From IMG/VR virus record IMGVR_UViG_3300034418_010262, positions 1-62,138 of that record: a DNA stretch of 62,138 nucleotides; one strand, given 5' to 3'. Source of the DNA: a virus. Under the pieces are notes generated by a model, which ran no database searches, was not told the origin of the DNA, and was given only the letters and a program-made list of their open reading frames with translations. Position 1 is the stretch's first letter; each line of letters opens with the position of its first letter. Below, in pieces: positions 7,107 through 15,116 of this stretch. The translations under genes and the position numbers were made by a program.

Positions 7107-8311
7107 AGAAAAGCCTCAAGTGTAGTAATGTTTTCTTGATATTCAAGCTTCTGAGTACCATTATACTGCAAAATGTAATCGGTGTCAACCATTTTTCTTA
7201 GACCTTTAAGTGTTGCTAGAACCTCTGTGGCCATGTCTGTGGCTGTTTGCACGGGGACATTTTGGCAAATATGATTTGCTACCTTAGGGCCCGCATCGAC
7301 CAATTCAAAGTCTTCTGGCAATCCCATGATAGACATAGCTTCTCGGTAATTAATAAATCGATCTTCATCAGGATGAGTAAGCATAGTAGGATAGTGGCCA
7401 ACGAAAGCGCCGATACGATCTTTTGGAACAATGACACCTCTTCTCATAATCGACCCACCCTTAGCAAGTTTCTCATGTTTATAGCGGCACTTATCAACTT
7501 CTTTCTCAAAACCGTTTGCAGCCATCCAGTCAGCAACTTCATTATAAGTTTTACCTGCTCTTTCGATATAAGAGAAAGAATCCACACCACGAGCTGACGT
7601 TGGATCTACATCGCGAGAATGCTCTGTATGAGTTTTGCCTCCTTCAATCTCTTCAAGAATGTACTTATAGTACGGGTTGTCGGAAGGCTTTTTAGTATTG
7701 ATAGGTTCAGTTTGAAAGTTTGATTTTACATTACGAATTAATTCTTCGATTGGTGTGTACTCACGATTGTAGTATTCAAAGATTGGTACGCCGTTATCTC
7801 GTTTCCAGAAGAAATAAAATGAGCGTTCTCGTACCTGTGGAACACCATGAAGTAGAGATCTAGTCCGGTATACACTCATCGTATATCCATTGTCCTTACC
7901 AATCTGTTTCAATTGATTACGAACATTAGTTCCAATCTTACCAGCAAATCCTGGAGCGTTCTCGCCCCAGAAACAGTCTGGTCTATAGTCACCAAGAATA
8001 TACTTTGCAGTCTCAATCATCCATTTGTTGTTTTCGTTGTCGTCACCGTATCCATGTGACATCATTGATAAACCAGCGCATGGACACACTGATGATACAA
8101 CATTTGCTCTTTCGCCTGGCGGTGGCCTATGTCCTTTATCTAGAACATAATATGGAATCTTGTTGTCGTAATAATTTAGAATATGTCTGTCATTACCAGC
8201 AAAAGGTTCATATGACATAAAATGAATTGGAGGTGCACCAAAGGCTCGATGGGAACCAATAGTTTCACCTCCAATTAGTGGTACAATACTTGCGTGGGTA
8301 ATATCACTCAT
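7103..8311 (-). CDS. C5-cytosine DNA methyltransferase-like protein
   Basis: 402 residues. Motif IV catalytic Cys is SSVCPCAGLSMMSHG, motif VI is WGENAPGF, motif VIII is GVPQVRERSFYF, and the C-terminal NYREAMSIMGLPEDF resembles motifs IX-X. Motif I (IVPLIGGETIGSHRAFGAP) is a variant of the usual F-x-G-x-GG. It should transfer methyl from SAM to cytosine C5, or a related reaction. Because gp42 in the same operon would already place a hydroxymethyl group on C5 of phage cytosines, its real substrate may be host DNA or an unmodified pool. It is linked by 4-base overlaps to glf and dexA. Confidence 0.85.
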   Translation of the reverse strand: MSDITHASIVPLIGGETIGSHRAFGAPPIHFMSYEPFAGNDRHILNYYDNKIPYYVLDKGHRPPPGERANVVSSVCPCAGLSMMSHGYGDDNENNKWMIETAKYILGDYRPDCFWGENAPGFAGKIGTNVRNQLKQIGKDNGYTMSVYRTRSLLHGVPQVRERSFYFFWKRDNGVPIFEYYNREYTPIEELIRNVKSNFQTEPINTKKPSDNPYYKYILEEIEGGKTHTEHSRDVDPTSARGVDSFSYIERAGKTYNEVADWMAANGFEKEVDKCRYKHEKLAKGGSIMRRGVIVPKDRIGAFVGHYPTMLTHPDEDRFINYREAMSIMGLPEDFELVDAGPKVANHICQNVPVQTATDMATEVLATLKGLRKMVDTDYILQYNGTQKLEYQENITTLEAFL

Positions 8312-9309
8312 GCTAAAAACTTTCTCACTGTTGAGAGCGCCGTGCTTACCGCCTGATGCATATCAAGATAGGCGTACAAACCACAACGACCGATAAAGGT
8401 CATATGCTCTGGAATTTCTGCTTTATATTTCTTATATAGCTCTCGGTTCTTACCATCACGATCTTTTACGGGATAATAACGTTCATAGTTATTCTCAGAG
8501 TAATCGCATGGTTCCTCGAACGTTAGCGTTGTGATATATTTATTATCGCCGTGACAGGGAATATTCTTCCATTCAGTAACACGAGTCTTTGGGCCGTGAT
8601 GAGTAAAGTTTACAGTAGCGGTTGGTAATGCCCGTGGAATCGGCAGGCTTACAGTCTCAAACTTGATTGAACGATATGGAAGCTTATCATATTTCCATTC
8701 AAACCATTCATCAATTGGCATAGAATTAAACACATGATCGTATTCTTTATCCATATGATAATTATATTCAGTATTTAAAGATACAGTTATATTGTGGTGA
8801 GTGAGAATGTTCTCAACCATTTTGGTATAGCCATGCCGTGGCATGTACTGTATCTTATCATTTGGAAAGTATTCTTCGTTGTAATCATCACGAATAGGAA
8901 CTCGATTGATAATATCAGGATTTAGCTGATCGAGTTCAACACCCCACATCTTCTTAGTATATGGTCTGAAGAATACATCAAGAACATTCTCCTCACCTAC
9001 AATATCTTTTGTTTCACGATTTACTGGTAGCGTAACATATTGGCCATCAGCAAGTTGAGCCTTAACTTTATGTCTATACTCAACCCACTCAGTAAACCGT
9101 GAAAGCCATTCAAATACTTCTTCATTATTAGTATGAAATAGATGAGGACCATACTTATGAACTCGAATGCCATGTTCATTCTCATAATCATATGCATTAC
9201 CGGCTACGTGATCTCGTTTATCAATTACATCTACATTATGTCCTGCTCTTGCAAGCTCACGAGCAACCACACAACCTGATAGACCCGCACCTACTACTAA
9301 ATACTTCAT
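8308..9309 (-). CDS. glf: UDP-galactopyranose mutase
   Basis: 333 residues. The N-terminal FAD site is LVVGAGLSGCVVAREL, followed by VIDKRDHVAGNAYDYENEHG and HKYGPHLFHTNNEEVFEWLS, all hallmarks of the family. FFRPYTKKMWG and RVPIRDDYNEEYF form the substrate site, and FIGRCGLYAYLDMHQAV closes the FAD site. It converts UDP-galactopyranose to UDP-galactofuranose. Its place beside gp42 and a DNA-glycosyltransferase-like gene, with galE at 42 kb, suggests a sugar supply for DNA hypermodification; surface glycan synthesis is the alternative. Confidence 0.95.
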   Translation of the reverse strand: MKYLVVGAGLSGCVVARELARAGHNVDVIDKRDHVAGNAYDYENEHGIRVHKYGPHLFHTNNEEVFEWLSRFTEWVEYRHKVKAQLADGQYVTLPVNRETKDIVGEENVLDVFFRPYTKKMWGVELDQLNPDIINRVPIRDDYNEEYFPNDKIQYMPRHGYTKMVENILTHHNITVSLNTEYNYHMDKEYDHVFNSMPIDEWFEWKYDKLPYRSIKFETVSLPIPRALPTATVNFTHHGPKTRVTEWKNIPCHGDNKYITTLTFEEPCDYSENNYERYYPVKDRDGKNRELYKKYKAEIPEHMTFIGRCGLYAYLDMHQAVSTALSTVRKFLA

Positions 9310-10403
9310 GCTGCTAATACTCTCTTAAGCTCGTTTCTTTGAATGCTCTGATCCAAAGGATGGTTATCATATAGAGCATCTCGCTGAGCTTTGGCAGTAG
9401 CTTGCAATTGAGTAAGATCCATTGCTTCTACGTCTTGTACTCGAAGTCCAGCAAGACCCTCATCTTTATAATACACCATCATTTCTGGTTTGTCACCAAT
9501 AATAATAGAGCCGGCGTCAGCAACCTGTAGTGGGCGTGCTCGCCACCAACCAGAACCTGCATGAAAGTATCCGGGCATTAAACAGCCCCATTGCTGTTCG
9601 AATACTTTCACCATTTCTGGCTCGGTTTTACGCTCTGACTTATATTTACCACGCTTGGCTCCGTAGTAAACAATTTCCCACTTCCAATCGTCAGGTTGCT
9701 GCGCCTTGAGCCATTTTCGCGTTTTCTCTTGAACAAGAGACGCAAAATTCCATTTCATTTCTTTTTCTGGTGTATCACCAAAGAAACTATCCAAACCAAC
9801 ACTACCTGTTCCATAACCATTGTCTGCACGGCGATTTAGATGATAAGGATTTGGATTATATGTGTAAACATTTTCTCCTTTCCAGCCAAGTTCTAGTGTT
9901 GACATATCACCACCTGCAAAGGCGCTTACAAGCAAACGATTCTCTTTACTGGTGATAATGTTACAAGCATCGATATATTGTTCTTTATAGGACGCTACAG
10001 TTTCTTTATCTTCTACACCTTGCCATAGATCAAAGAGATACTGGCGAAATACACCTTCATCGTTTGCTTCGAGCTTCTCTTTATATGTTTCAATAGTGCT
10101 ATAGATCTGTTTAAACTGCCAATCGTCAAAAGCTAAGATGCAGTTTGGGCGAGCATGTACGGCATACAGTCCGGACCATAGGAATTGACAGAAGGCCTGG
10201 ATGCTGTGAATGTATACCACTACCTCATCATAGTGATCTAGGTTCTCGCCTAGTCTGACAGGCCGCTGTTCAACCTCATATCCCATATCTTCAAGGCAAC
10301 GAATGAGTGAATAGTGAGATGGCACAACCTGAAGTTGTTGCTGCAGAAAGAAGTCTTTCGTACACTGCAGCTTATTCATACCTGTTACAAGGATTTTTTT
10401 CAT
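9306..10403 (-). CDS. GT-B glycosyltransferase, probable DNA base glycosyltransferase
   Basis: 365 residues. The first half has a Rossmann-like ILVTGMN start and DHYDEVVVYIHS. The second half reads IVYYGAKRGKYKSERKTEPEM, which aligns by eye with the YGG...QRESKM region of T4 beta-glucosyltransferase. SIIIGDKPEMMVYYKDEGLAGLR follows, comparable to its LIIGDK...LRVWE region. T4 BGT adds sugar to hydroxymethylcytosine in DNA. The gene is overlapped by 4 bases with glf and with the UDG-fold gene. The donor sugar is not known; UDP-galactofuranose is the neighbour-based guess. Confidence 0.65.
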   Translation of the reverse strand: MKKILVTGMNKLQCTKDFFLQQQLQVVPSHYSLIRCLEDMGYEVEQRPVRLGENLDHYDEVVVYIHSIQAFCQFLWSGLYAVHARPNCILAFDDWQFKQIYSTIETYKEKLEANDEGVFRQYLFDLWQGVEDKETVASYKEQYIDACNIITSKENRLLVSAFAGGDMSTLELGWKGENVYTYNPNPYHLNRRADNGYGTGSVGLDSFFGDTPEKEMKWNFASLVQEKTRKWLKAQQPDDWKWEIVYYGAKRGKYKSERKTEPEMVKVFEQQWGCLMPGYFHAGSGWWRARPLQVADAGSIIIGDKPEMMVYYKDEGLAGLRVQDVEAMDLTQLQATAKAQRDALYDNHPLDQSIQRNELKRVLAA

Positions 10404-10765
10404 TTCGACTCCATATATCTTTTACATTCTTTAAGTTTCATCTCTTCATATTCAATATCATTCAATAGTCTATTTAGTGGTGAAGGATGAGGCATAACAA
10501 AGTGTTCAATACCTAGTCTATTTAGCGTTTCTGACACGAAGTTGCCGAGAGCAATAACTCTTTTATAACCATTAATATAACATAGTAGAGTCTCTTTGTC
10601 AACCATAGATTGATTGTAAGGTCCGGTTTCGTGAATAACATTGGTAAATGCATAGTACCTTATACCGAGGTGATCCATCCACTGATTCAATCTTTTAATA
10701 GTAGGACTCTGCTGATGTGCAGGACCGTTTGAAGGATTTATACCAACTACAATCATATCAATCAT
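10400..10765 (-). CDS. uracil-DNA glycosylase-superfamily protein
   Basis: 121 residues. IVVGINPSNGPAHQQSP fits UDG motif A (G-x-NPS), VIALGNFVSETL is the central strand, and HFVMPHPSPLNRLLND is motif B (HPSPLN). The protein is short for an active glycosylase and no clear catalytic Asp/Asn beyond the GINPS Asn is visible. It may remove uracil or a modified base. It overlaps dCMP deaminase, which feeds dUMP/dTTP synthesis, and the glycosyltransferase. Confidence 0.7.
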   Translation of the reverse strand: MIDMIVVGINPSNGPAHQQSPTIKRLNQWMDHLGIRYYAFTNVIHETGPYNQSMVDKETLLCYINGYKRVIALGNFVSETLNRLGIEHFVMPHPSPLNRLLNDIEYEEMKLKECKRYMESK

Positions 10766-11282
10766 CTAATGTTGTTACTACCACGCCGGCTTCTTTATAC
10801 ATGGGAAGTGATTCTTTATACCATACCTCTTCCCAATTACCCTTGTCTGTCTTTGCAGTAGGCATTACAACTCGTTTAATACCAGCTTGGATAACGCACT
10901 TTGTGCATGCTGGGCAAACTGGCAGGCCATAAACATATAGTGTGGCATCCTTTACAGTAACGCCATTATACAAAGCATTCATAAGAGCATTCATTTCAGC
11001 ATGAATTATACGAGGATACTTTTCATCTCGATTGTTGAGTCGTTCATCGCTATCTTCAATACCTCGAGGAAAACCATTGTAACCGGTGGCAAGGATCCGC
11101 CTTTCAGCATTAACAACAACAGCACCTATCTTACTCGACGGATCCTTACTCCAGCCAGAGATGATCTCAGCCATCTCCATGAAACGACGATCCCATTTTG
11201 TATCCTTGGCATCTTCCTCACGCATACGCCGTCCCATGTAATCGTGGTAACTTTCTCGATAATATTCCATTCTACTCATCAT
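10758..11282 (-). CDS. cd: dCMP deaminase
   Basis: 174 residues. Zinc ligands and catalytic Glu are in RIIHAEMNALMNAL (HAE) and LPVCPACTKCVIQAG (PxCxxC). WSKDPSSKIGAVVVNAERRILATGYNGFP is the conserved N-terminal substrate segment. It deaminates dCMP to dUMP for thymidylate synthesis, balancing the dCMP drawn off by gp42. Start is the tandem ATG at 11282 overlapping the upstream stop; 11270 is an alternative. Confidence 0.94.
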   Translation of the reverse strand: MMSRMEYYRESYHDYMGRRMREEDAKDTKWDRRFMEMAEIISGWSKDPSSKIGAVVVNAERRILATGYNGFPRGIEDSDERLNNRDEKYPRIIHAEMNALMNALYNGVTVKDATLYVYGLPVCPACTKCVIQAGIKRVVMPTAKTDKGNWEEVWYKESLPMYKEAGVVVTTLDD

Positions 11283-11511
11283 CTTTTTTGTCTAGAAGCT
11301 TTTGCTCCATTTGTTCCTTAATATCATGAACTCGTTCTTTTTCAATTAAGTCGATAATCAGATTTGTAAGATCTAGATCTTTCTTGAGAAAAAACATTCT
11401 TTGCTGTATCTTCTCAAGTTGCTTTTGATAGTACTCTAATTCCTTTTCTTTACGCAATCTAGTCTCAATGATATCAGAAATCATTATAAGTTTGCCGGGC
11501 TCATGATCCAT
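11272..11511 (-). CDS. small coiled-coil protein
   Basis: 79 residues, almost entirely a charged heptad-rich helix (RLRKEKELEYYQKQLEKIQQ, then a second helix ending EQKLLDKKDDE). Its ATG overlaps the gp42 stop as TAATG, so it is coupled to gp42. No family recognised. Confidence 0.6.
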   Translation of the reverse strand: MDHEPGKLIMISDIIETRLRKEKELEYYQKQLEKIQQRMFFLKKDLDLTNLIIDLIEKERVHDIKEQMEQKLLDKKDDE

Positions 11512-12206
11512 TATTTCACCAAATTAAAATGTCTTTCATACACGTGTAAATTCATGACTTGCCAGATGAGCATACCTTTTTCAATCTCACCGTGTTCACC
11601 TGTAACTGCAGCCATTTCATTCCAATTAGAAACAAACTTGTCCATAAGGTATTGTGCCCAAGCATAATCATTCTTATAGCCAAAAACAACATCATTAGAA
11701 CGCATTTGAGATACCATCATCAAGACACCATCACGAATATAGAATGTTTGTGCATTTGTACAGATGAAGTCAGACTTGCCGCCTTCATTGAATTCAACCC
11801 AGATTGATGGACGGTTGTAAACCATTTGAGCACGGCGGCTGTCTGGATTACACCATAATTCATCAAAGGCCATATAAAATTGTTTAAAGTACTTATCCGA
11901 GAAAACAAGATGGCCATAGTTAGAGTTGATATTGCCATGATCGTCTGCTGAATATTTCCAAGCTGCGGGTGGATCTTGGTTCTTGCCATGAATATCATAG
12001 ATATTTGTACTTTGGCTTTCATACCAATCCAACTCAGCTTCAATATAAGCTTGATTTGGTGTGCCAAAGATAGATGGTTCAGATGCAACGAAGTTTGCAC
12101 CAATCATCTCGATGGTTTTCTGGCCAGTTTTATCGATTGTAAATGCCTCATCCGCGAGCTCACCAATAAAGAACTCACGGATGTCTTTTACATTATTCAT
12201 CAACAT
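11511..12206 (-). CDS. 42: dCMP hydroxymethylase gp42
   Basis: 231 residues. It follows T4 gp42 along its length: AFTIDKTGQKTIEMIGANFVA, FGTPNQAYIEAELDWYESQS, NSNYGHLVFSD, NPDSRRAQMVYNRPSI, the catalytic-Cys region DFICTNAQTFYIRDG, and MRSNDVVFGYKNDYAWAQY. LHVYERHF is at the end. This thymidylate-synthase relative makes 5-hydroxymethyl-dCMP from dCMP and methylene-tetrahydrofolate, so phage DNA probably carries hydroxymethylcytosine or a derivative. A promoter inside the gene two upstream can drive it. Confidence 0.95.
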   Translation of the reverse strand: MLMNNVKDIREFFIGELADEAFTIDKTGQKTIEMIGANFVASEPSIFGTPNQAYIEAELDWYESQSTNIYDIHGKNQDPPAAWKYSADDHGNINSNYGHLVFSDKYFKQFYMAFDELWCNPDSRRAQMVYNRPSIWVEFNEGGKSDFICTNAQTFYIRDGVLMMVSQMRSNDVVFGYKNDYAWAQYLMDKFVSNWNEMAAVTGEHGEIEKGMLIWQVMNLHVYERHFNLVK

Positions 12207-12552
12207 TCGTCACCTGTCGGTTAATTGGACGATTAAAAATATCACGGGAACCGTCTTGGCCTTCAATTTTACCACGACAATATGCAACAAAGAAAGATGC
12301 ATAGTTGATTAGATCTTTAGCACTATCTTCGAGCGATTCGAAGTTTGGTTCATAGTCTTCGCCACGCATGGCTTCCATAACAGATTTCAGACGAAGCATT
12401 TTACCATGCATGACATCATGGATCGATTGTACGCCGTTTGGATAGTAATCGGCTTGTTGTACAGTTGAGTTCGGATTTTGATAATCACGAGACTTTTTGA
12501 CTTGGATCTCAGCACATTCGGCTAAGACTTTTGCGGATTCAGGTGTCGACAT
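12193..12552 (-). CDS. Nmad1/DUF1599-like nucleotide-modification-associated protein
   Basis: 119 residues. CAEIQVKKSRDYQNPNS, HGKMLRLKSVMEAMRG and LEDSAKDLINYASFFVAYCRG fit the DUF1599 (nucleotide modification associated domain 1) pattern of a helical domain with K-x-x-DY and a terminal D-x-x-NY motif. Members occur beside DNA modification genes; biochemical role unknown. It overlaps the gp42 start by 14 bases. Confidence 0.6.
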   Translation of the reverse strand: MSTPESAKVLAECAEIQVKKSRDYQNPNSTVQQADYYPNGVQSIHDVMHGKMLRLKSVMEAMRGEDYEPNFESLEDSAKDLINYASFFVAYCRGKIEGQDGSRDIFNRPINRQVTNVDE

Positions 12553-12554
12553 AA

Positions 12555-13013
12555 TTAACCTCTCTTGTATGTTCGCATTTCTTTTGAATGTTCATATAGT
12601 TGGATTGCTGCATCTCCGTTTATTATAGACAAAGCAATGCAATTTGTCAACTTATAATTTCGCATAGGCTTTCCGTAATACGTAAATTCTGTGTATGAAC
12701 TTGGATCTTTATGATTATTAAACAAGTACATTATGGCGTTGTCGCCTCGATTTTCTGGAACGTTTACAAAAATCAAAACATCAACATTATCAAGCTTCCA
12801 AAATTGACTTTGCTCAATCCAAAAACCTTGATCTCTATGATTAAGACGTAATGTTTTGCACTCATAACGGAGCACATCTAACCAGCCATCTTTTACTCGA
12901 TCATACCAATCAGGTGTTTTTTTAGCGTGAGGAAAAAAGTTTGCAACTAGATCTTCGCCAATTGAACCCACCGCAAGAGCGTGTTCTTCTCTTTTATTTA
13001 GCATTTGTAGCAT
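12555..13013 (-). CDS. putative PD-(D/E)XK-type nuclease
   Basis: 152 residues. VGSIGEDLVANFF, then DGWLDVLRYECKTLRL gives an acidic residue followed by E-x-K, the spacing of a PD-(D/E)XK site; a beta segment DVLIFVNVPENRG follows. The assignment rests on this motif only. The 3' part contains a consensus promoter in the coding sequence (LTNCIALSII codons). Confidence 0.45.
   Translation of the reverse strand: MLQMLNKREEHALAVGSIGEDLVANFFPHAKKTPDWYDRVKDGWLDVLRYECKTLRLNHRDQGFWIEQSQFWKLDNVDVLIFVNVPENRGDNAIMYLFNNHKDPSSYTEFTYYGKPMRNYKLTNCIALSIINGDAAIQLYEHSKEMRTYKRG
12622..12650 (-). promoter_or_regulatory. consensus promoter inside the upstream coding sequence, for the gp42 operon
   Basis: TTGACA (12650-12645), 17 bp, TATAAT (12627-12622): exact sigma70 consensus in both boxes, read toward the Nmad1-like gene and gp42. 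Confidence 0.75.
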
Positions 13014-13021
13014 GTTTTACC

Positions 13022-13747
13022 TCATATTTTTTCACAACGGGGAAACAGTTTATAGCCACGCTTTGGCACGTGGAAGTAACCCATAATTGGAATTATACCA
13101 CGAGAATCGTTTTTTGTAAAGGAAAGACTTGAGCGAGCGCCGTTTCCGGATATCCAGTTTGTTGTCGTGTCTTCAAGGTTGACAAGAGAAATATGAACAC
13201 CGGTGATATGGCAATCTTCATTAAGTTCAAAACGCTTAAGAAGATGCATAGATACTTTTTCACCAGAGTTAGCGTTGCCAGTCCACATGTTAAATTTATC
13301 AAAAGCTTGAGACATGCAGTTTTTGTCTTCGATTTGAGTGTCACGAGTATTTCTGTAAACCCAGTCGTATCCATCACGTTCTTCAGCAAACATATTAAAT
13401 GTTTCAGAGTTTTTGATGAAGTCTTCCATGTTGTTGTTTATAAACACACCAAGCATTTTAGAAAGCTCAGCGGAGCGTTGACTCATATCAAATCCATTGA
13501 AATGATCTTTTGCCGTTTTACGAAAGCCTTTTGGGAACCATTCGTCAACGACATATCCGTTGAAATGTTCTACAAATTCTGGCATGATTCCACGAATACC
13601 TTCGATAAGAGGAGTGTACTCGCCGTCGGCATTGAATGTTTCTTGACCAGATGTTTCTGCGATGTTGTCATCAGCATAATGTAATTGTGATTCTTGTGAA
13701 GCCAAGAAGTCGCCAGCAGTAGTAAATTTCATATCGCCCATAAACAT
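13022..13747 (-). CDS. 241-residue protein, unknown function
   Basis: Starts MFMGDMKFTTAGDFLASQES after GAAAGGAA. The protein is soluble, acidic and aromatic-rich (EWFPKGFRKTAKDHFNGFDMS, ERDGYDWVYRNTRD), with a C-terminal segment rich in beta strands. No catalytic motif is apparent to me. It has its own early promoter and lies upstream of the gp42 operon. Confidence 0.6.
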   Translation of the reverse strand: MFMGDMKFTTAGDFLASQESQLHYADDNIAETSGQETFNADGEYTPLIEGIRGIMPEFVEHFNGYVVDEWFPKGFRKTAKDHFNGFDMSQRSAELSKMLGVFINNNMEDFIKNSETFNMFAEERDGYDWVYRNTRDTQIEDKNCMSQAFDKFNMWTGNANSGEKVSMHLLKRFELNEDCHITGVHISLVNLEDTTTNWISGNGARSSLSFTKNDSRGIIPIMGYFHVPKRGYKLFPRCEKI

Positions 13748-13780
13748 TGTGTGTGTTCCTTTCTGTGTAACGATAATTCT

Positions 13781-13808
13781 ATTATATCAGGATTAGAGAG
13801 AATGTCAA
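13781..13808 (-). promoter_or_regulatory. sigma70-type early promoter
   Basis: TTGACA (13808-13803), 16 bp, TATAAT (13786-13781). The TGA stop of the upstream gene (13807-13805) lies inside TTGACA. Confidence 0.85.
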
Positions 13809-14086
13809 CTATAATTGCGCACATAAACGTCAAAATGTGTCGCATTTTCTGCAGGAGTGTCCTTGGCCCAAGAATTCTCACGAGGACCACGAGGACGAAT
13901 ACGAAGACCTTGCGTATTCTGTTTACCATAGTAACTCAAAGTGCCATATAGTTTACGAGCACGAGTGATGTATCCATTGCGCTCAACAAGCAAAGCTTTC
14001 AATTCAGCGATCGCAGGATCGTCAAGAGACTTTACCGTGAAACGATAATCAAGAGAAGTGCGGTTTTTGTAAGTTACGTATGCCAT
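13805..14086 (-). CDS. small basic protein, unknown function
   Basis: 93 residues, MAYVTYKNRTSLDYRFTVK at the start, then a helix ELKALLVERNGYITRARKL and an Arg-rich RIRPRGPREN segment, suggesting nucleic-acid contact. Its ATG overlaps the previous stop by one base (TAATG). No family recognised. Confidence 0.6.
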   Translation of the reverse strand: MAYVTYKNRTSLDYRFTVKSLDDPAIAELKALLVERNGYITRARKLYGTLSYYGKQNTQGLRIRPRGPRENSWAKDTPAENATHFDVYVRNYS

Positions 14087-14220
14087 TATTTTGTGTCCTT
14101 ATTCACGATGATGTAAACTGTTGGCTCGTCGAGCTTAGAGCCGATAAAGGCTTTTGCATCTTCTAAGCGAGAGCACATAGCGATGATCTGGTTGTTTGCT
14201 GCATTTTGAATATAGTACAT
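14086..14220 (-). CDS. 44-residue protein, unknown function
   Basis: Short frame beginning MYYIQNAANNQIIAMCSRLE and ending IIVNKDTK, with an excellent AGGAGG site 8 bases before ATG (14220). It overlaps its upstream and downstream genes by one base each, which supports it being real. Predicted beta-beta-alpha-beta. Confidence 0.6.
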   Translation of the reverse strand: MYYIQNAANNQIIAMCSRLEDAKAFIGSKLDEPTVYIIVNKDTK

Positions 14221-14534
14221 TAGAGTACCTCCTGTGGAGATACTCTCTTAGCACTAGAGACGAGGAAGTCACGATAATCATCGTCCAACTCTGCGAGTTC
14301 ATTTTCCCACTCGTCGTGAGTGCGGAACGTGACAGGAAACTCTTTGAAATACAGATTATTCTGCATGCATAGAGCACCAACGAAAGCAACGGCATCTTGA
14401 ATACGCTCAAGACCGCTGACGATGTAGTCAGCTCCGCCCTTCATCTTCCAGTAGGCGTTACCATCCGAAAACTTACCAGACTCACAGTGAGCACCATAGT
14501 TTTCAAGACACTGAGTAGAGATTACATATTTCAT
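14220..14534 (-). CDS. small phage protein, unknown function
   Basis: 104 residues beginning MKYVISTQCLENYGAHCESG, with WKMKGGADYIV and an acidic ELAELDDDYRDFLVSS segment. TQCLENYGAH recalls a phage-conserved small family that I cannot name. Ribosome site AAGGAGG; early promoter immediately upstream. Confidence 0.65.
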   Translation of the reverse strand: MKYVISTQCLENYGAHCESGKFSDGNAYWKMKGGADYIVSGLERIQDAVAFVGALCMQNNLYFKEFPVTFRTHDEWENELAELDDDYRDFLVSSAKRVSPQEVL

Positions 14535-14562
14535 AGGTGGTTCCTCCTTTTCCTATAATAGT

Positions 14563-14591
14563 AATATAGTACATTTGCTAGCAAATGTCAA
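14563..14591 (-). promoter_or_regulatory. sigma70-type early promoter
   Basis: GGGTTGACA with TTGACA at 14591-14586, 17 bp, TATATT (14568-14563). The spacer contains TTTGCTAGCAAA, a 12-bp palindrome. Confidence 0.85.
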
Positions 14592-14595
14592 CCCT

Positions 14596-14618
14596 TTTTT
14601 TCATTTTATTTGAAAAAA
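14596..14618. repeat. 23-bp A/T inverted-repeat element next to an early promoter
   Basis: Arms TTTTTTCA and TGAAAAAA around a 7-base loop. Exact copies lie at 15518-15540 (opposite orientation) and 59891-59913, each directly upstream of a GGGTTGACA promoter. Confidence 0.8.
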
Positions 14619-14806
14619 GTTTCAACTACTTGATTTTCTTTCATCAAGGTAACGACCCTAGAATTGCTATGCCTACCTCTAACATGAACTTGAAACCATT
14701 CCCTAGCTTCTTTTTCAGTTTCGCATATGACAGCACAGTACTCAGGCAATTCACTCTCGACTGCTTGGCACATAGTGCTAAATTGTGTTGTTACTGTCCA
14801 AGTCAT
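14606..14806 (-). CDS. small protein, unknown function
   Basis: 66 residues, MTWTVTTQFSTMCQAVESE then CAVICETEKEAREWFQVHVRG, ending VVETFFK. A ferredoxin-like beta-alpha-beta pattern is plausible. The last codons are supplied by the A/T inverted repeat. GTGGAG site overlaps the previous stop. Confidence 0.55.
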   Translation of the reverse strand: MTWTVTTQFSTMCQAVESELPEYCAVICETEKEAREWFQVHVRGRHSNSRVVTLMKENQVVETFFK

Positions 14807-14810
14807 AGTA

Positions 14811-15116
14811 TTACTCCACGGTTACGTGTACATCATGACGGCTATGGCCATCAACGACAAATCCTGGAGAACAGGGGCAAGAGCAGCCTGCATATTGGCT
14901 CCAACGAACCTTGGTATCAGCAGGTAAACCCATTGCTTCCAAGACGCCAGGAATAACTTCTTTTTTGTAAACAGTATGTTCACGTTGCTTACGGTTCATC
15001 AAGTTTTCCATGATGGTCTCACCCTGTGGCCAAACATAGATGCGAGTTTGCTTAGAGTACTCTCTCCAAGATACCATTGGACCACGTTCACGGATATCGA
15101 TATCAGTCGTTTTCAT
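14811..15116 (-). CDS. small protein with CxCPC motif
   Basis: 101 residues. MKTTDIDIRERGPMVSWREY, then WSQYAGCSCPCSPGFVV, a clustered C-x-C-P-C that may bind metal, and HSRHDVHVTVE at the end. No family recognised. Its start overlaps the preceding stop by one base. Confidence 0.6.
   Translation of the reverse strand: MKTTDIDIRERGPMVSWREYSKQTRIYVWPQGETIMENLMNRKQREHTVYKKEVIPGVLEAMGLPADTKVRWSQYAGCSCPCSPGFVVDGHSRHDVHVTVE

Noticed and set aside
13193-13684. 163-codon plus-strand frame opposite the 13022-13747 gene
   Set aside because: No ribosome site, and the opposite strand gene has a promoter, ribosome site and balanced composition.
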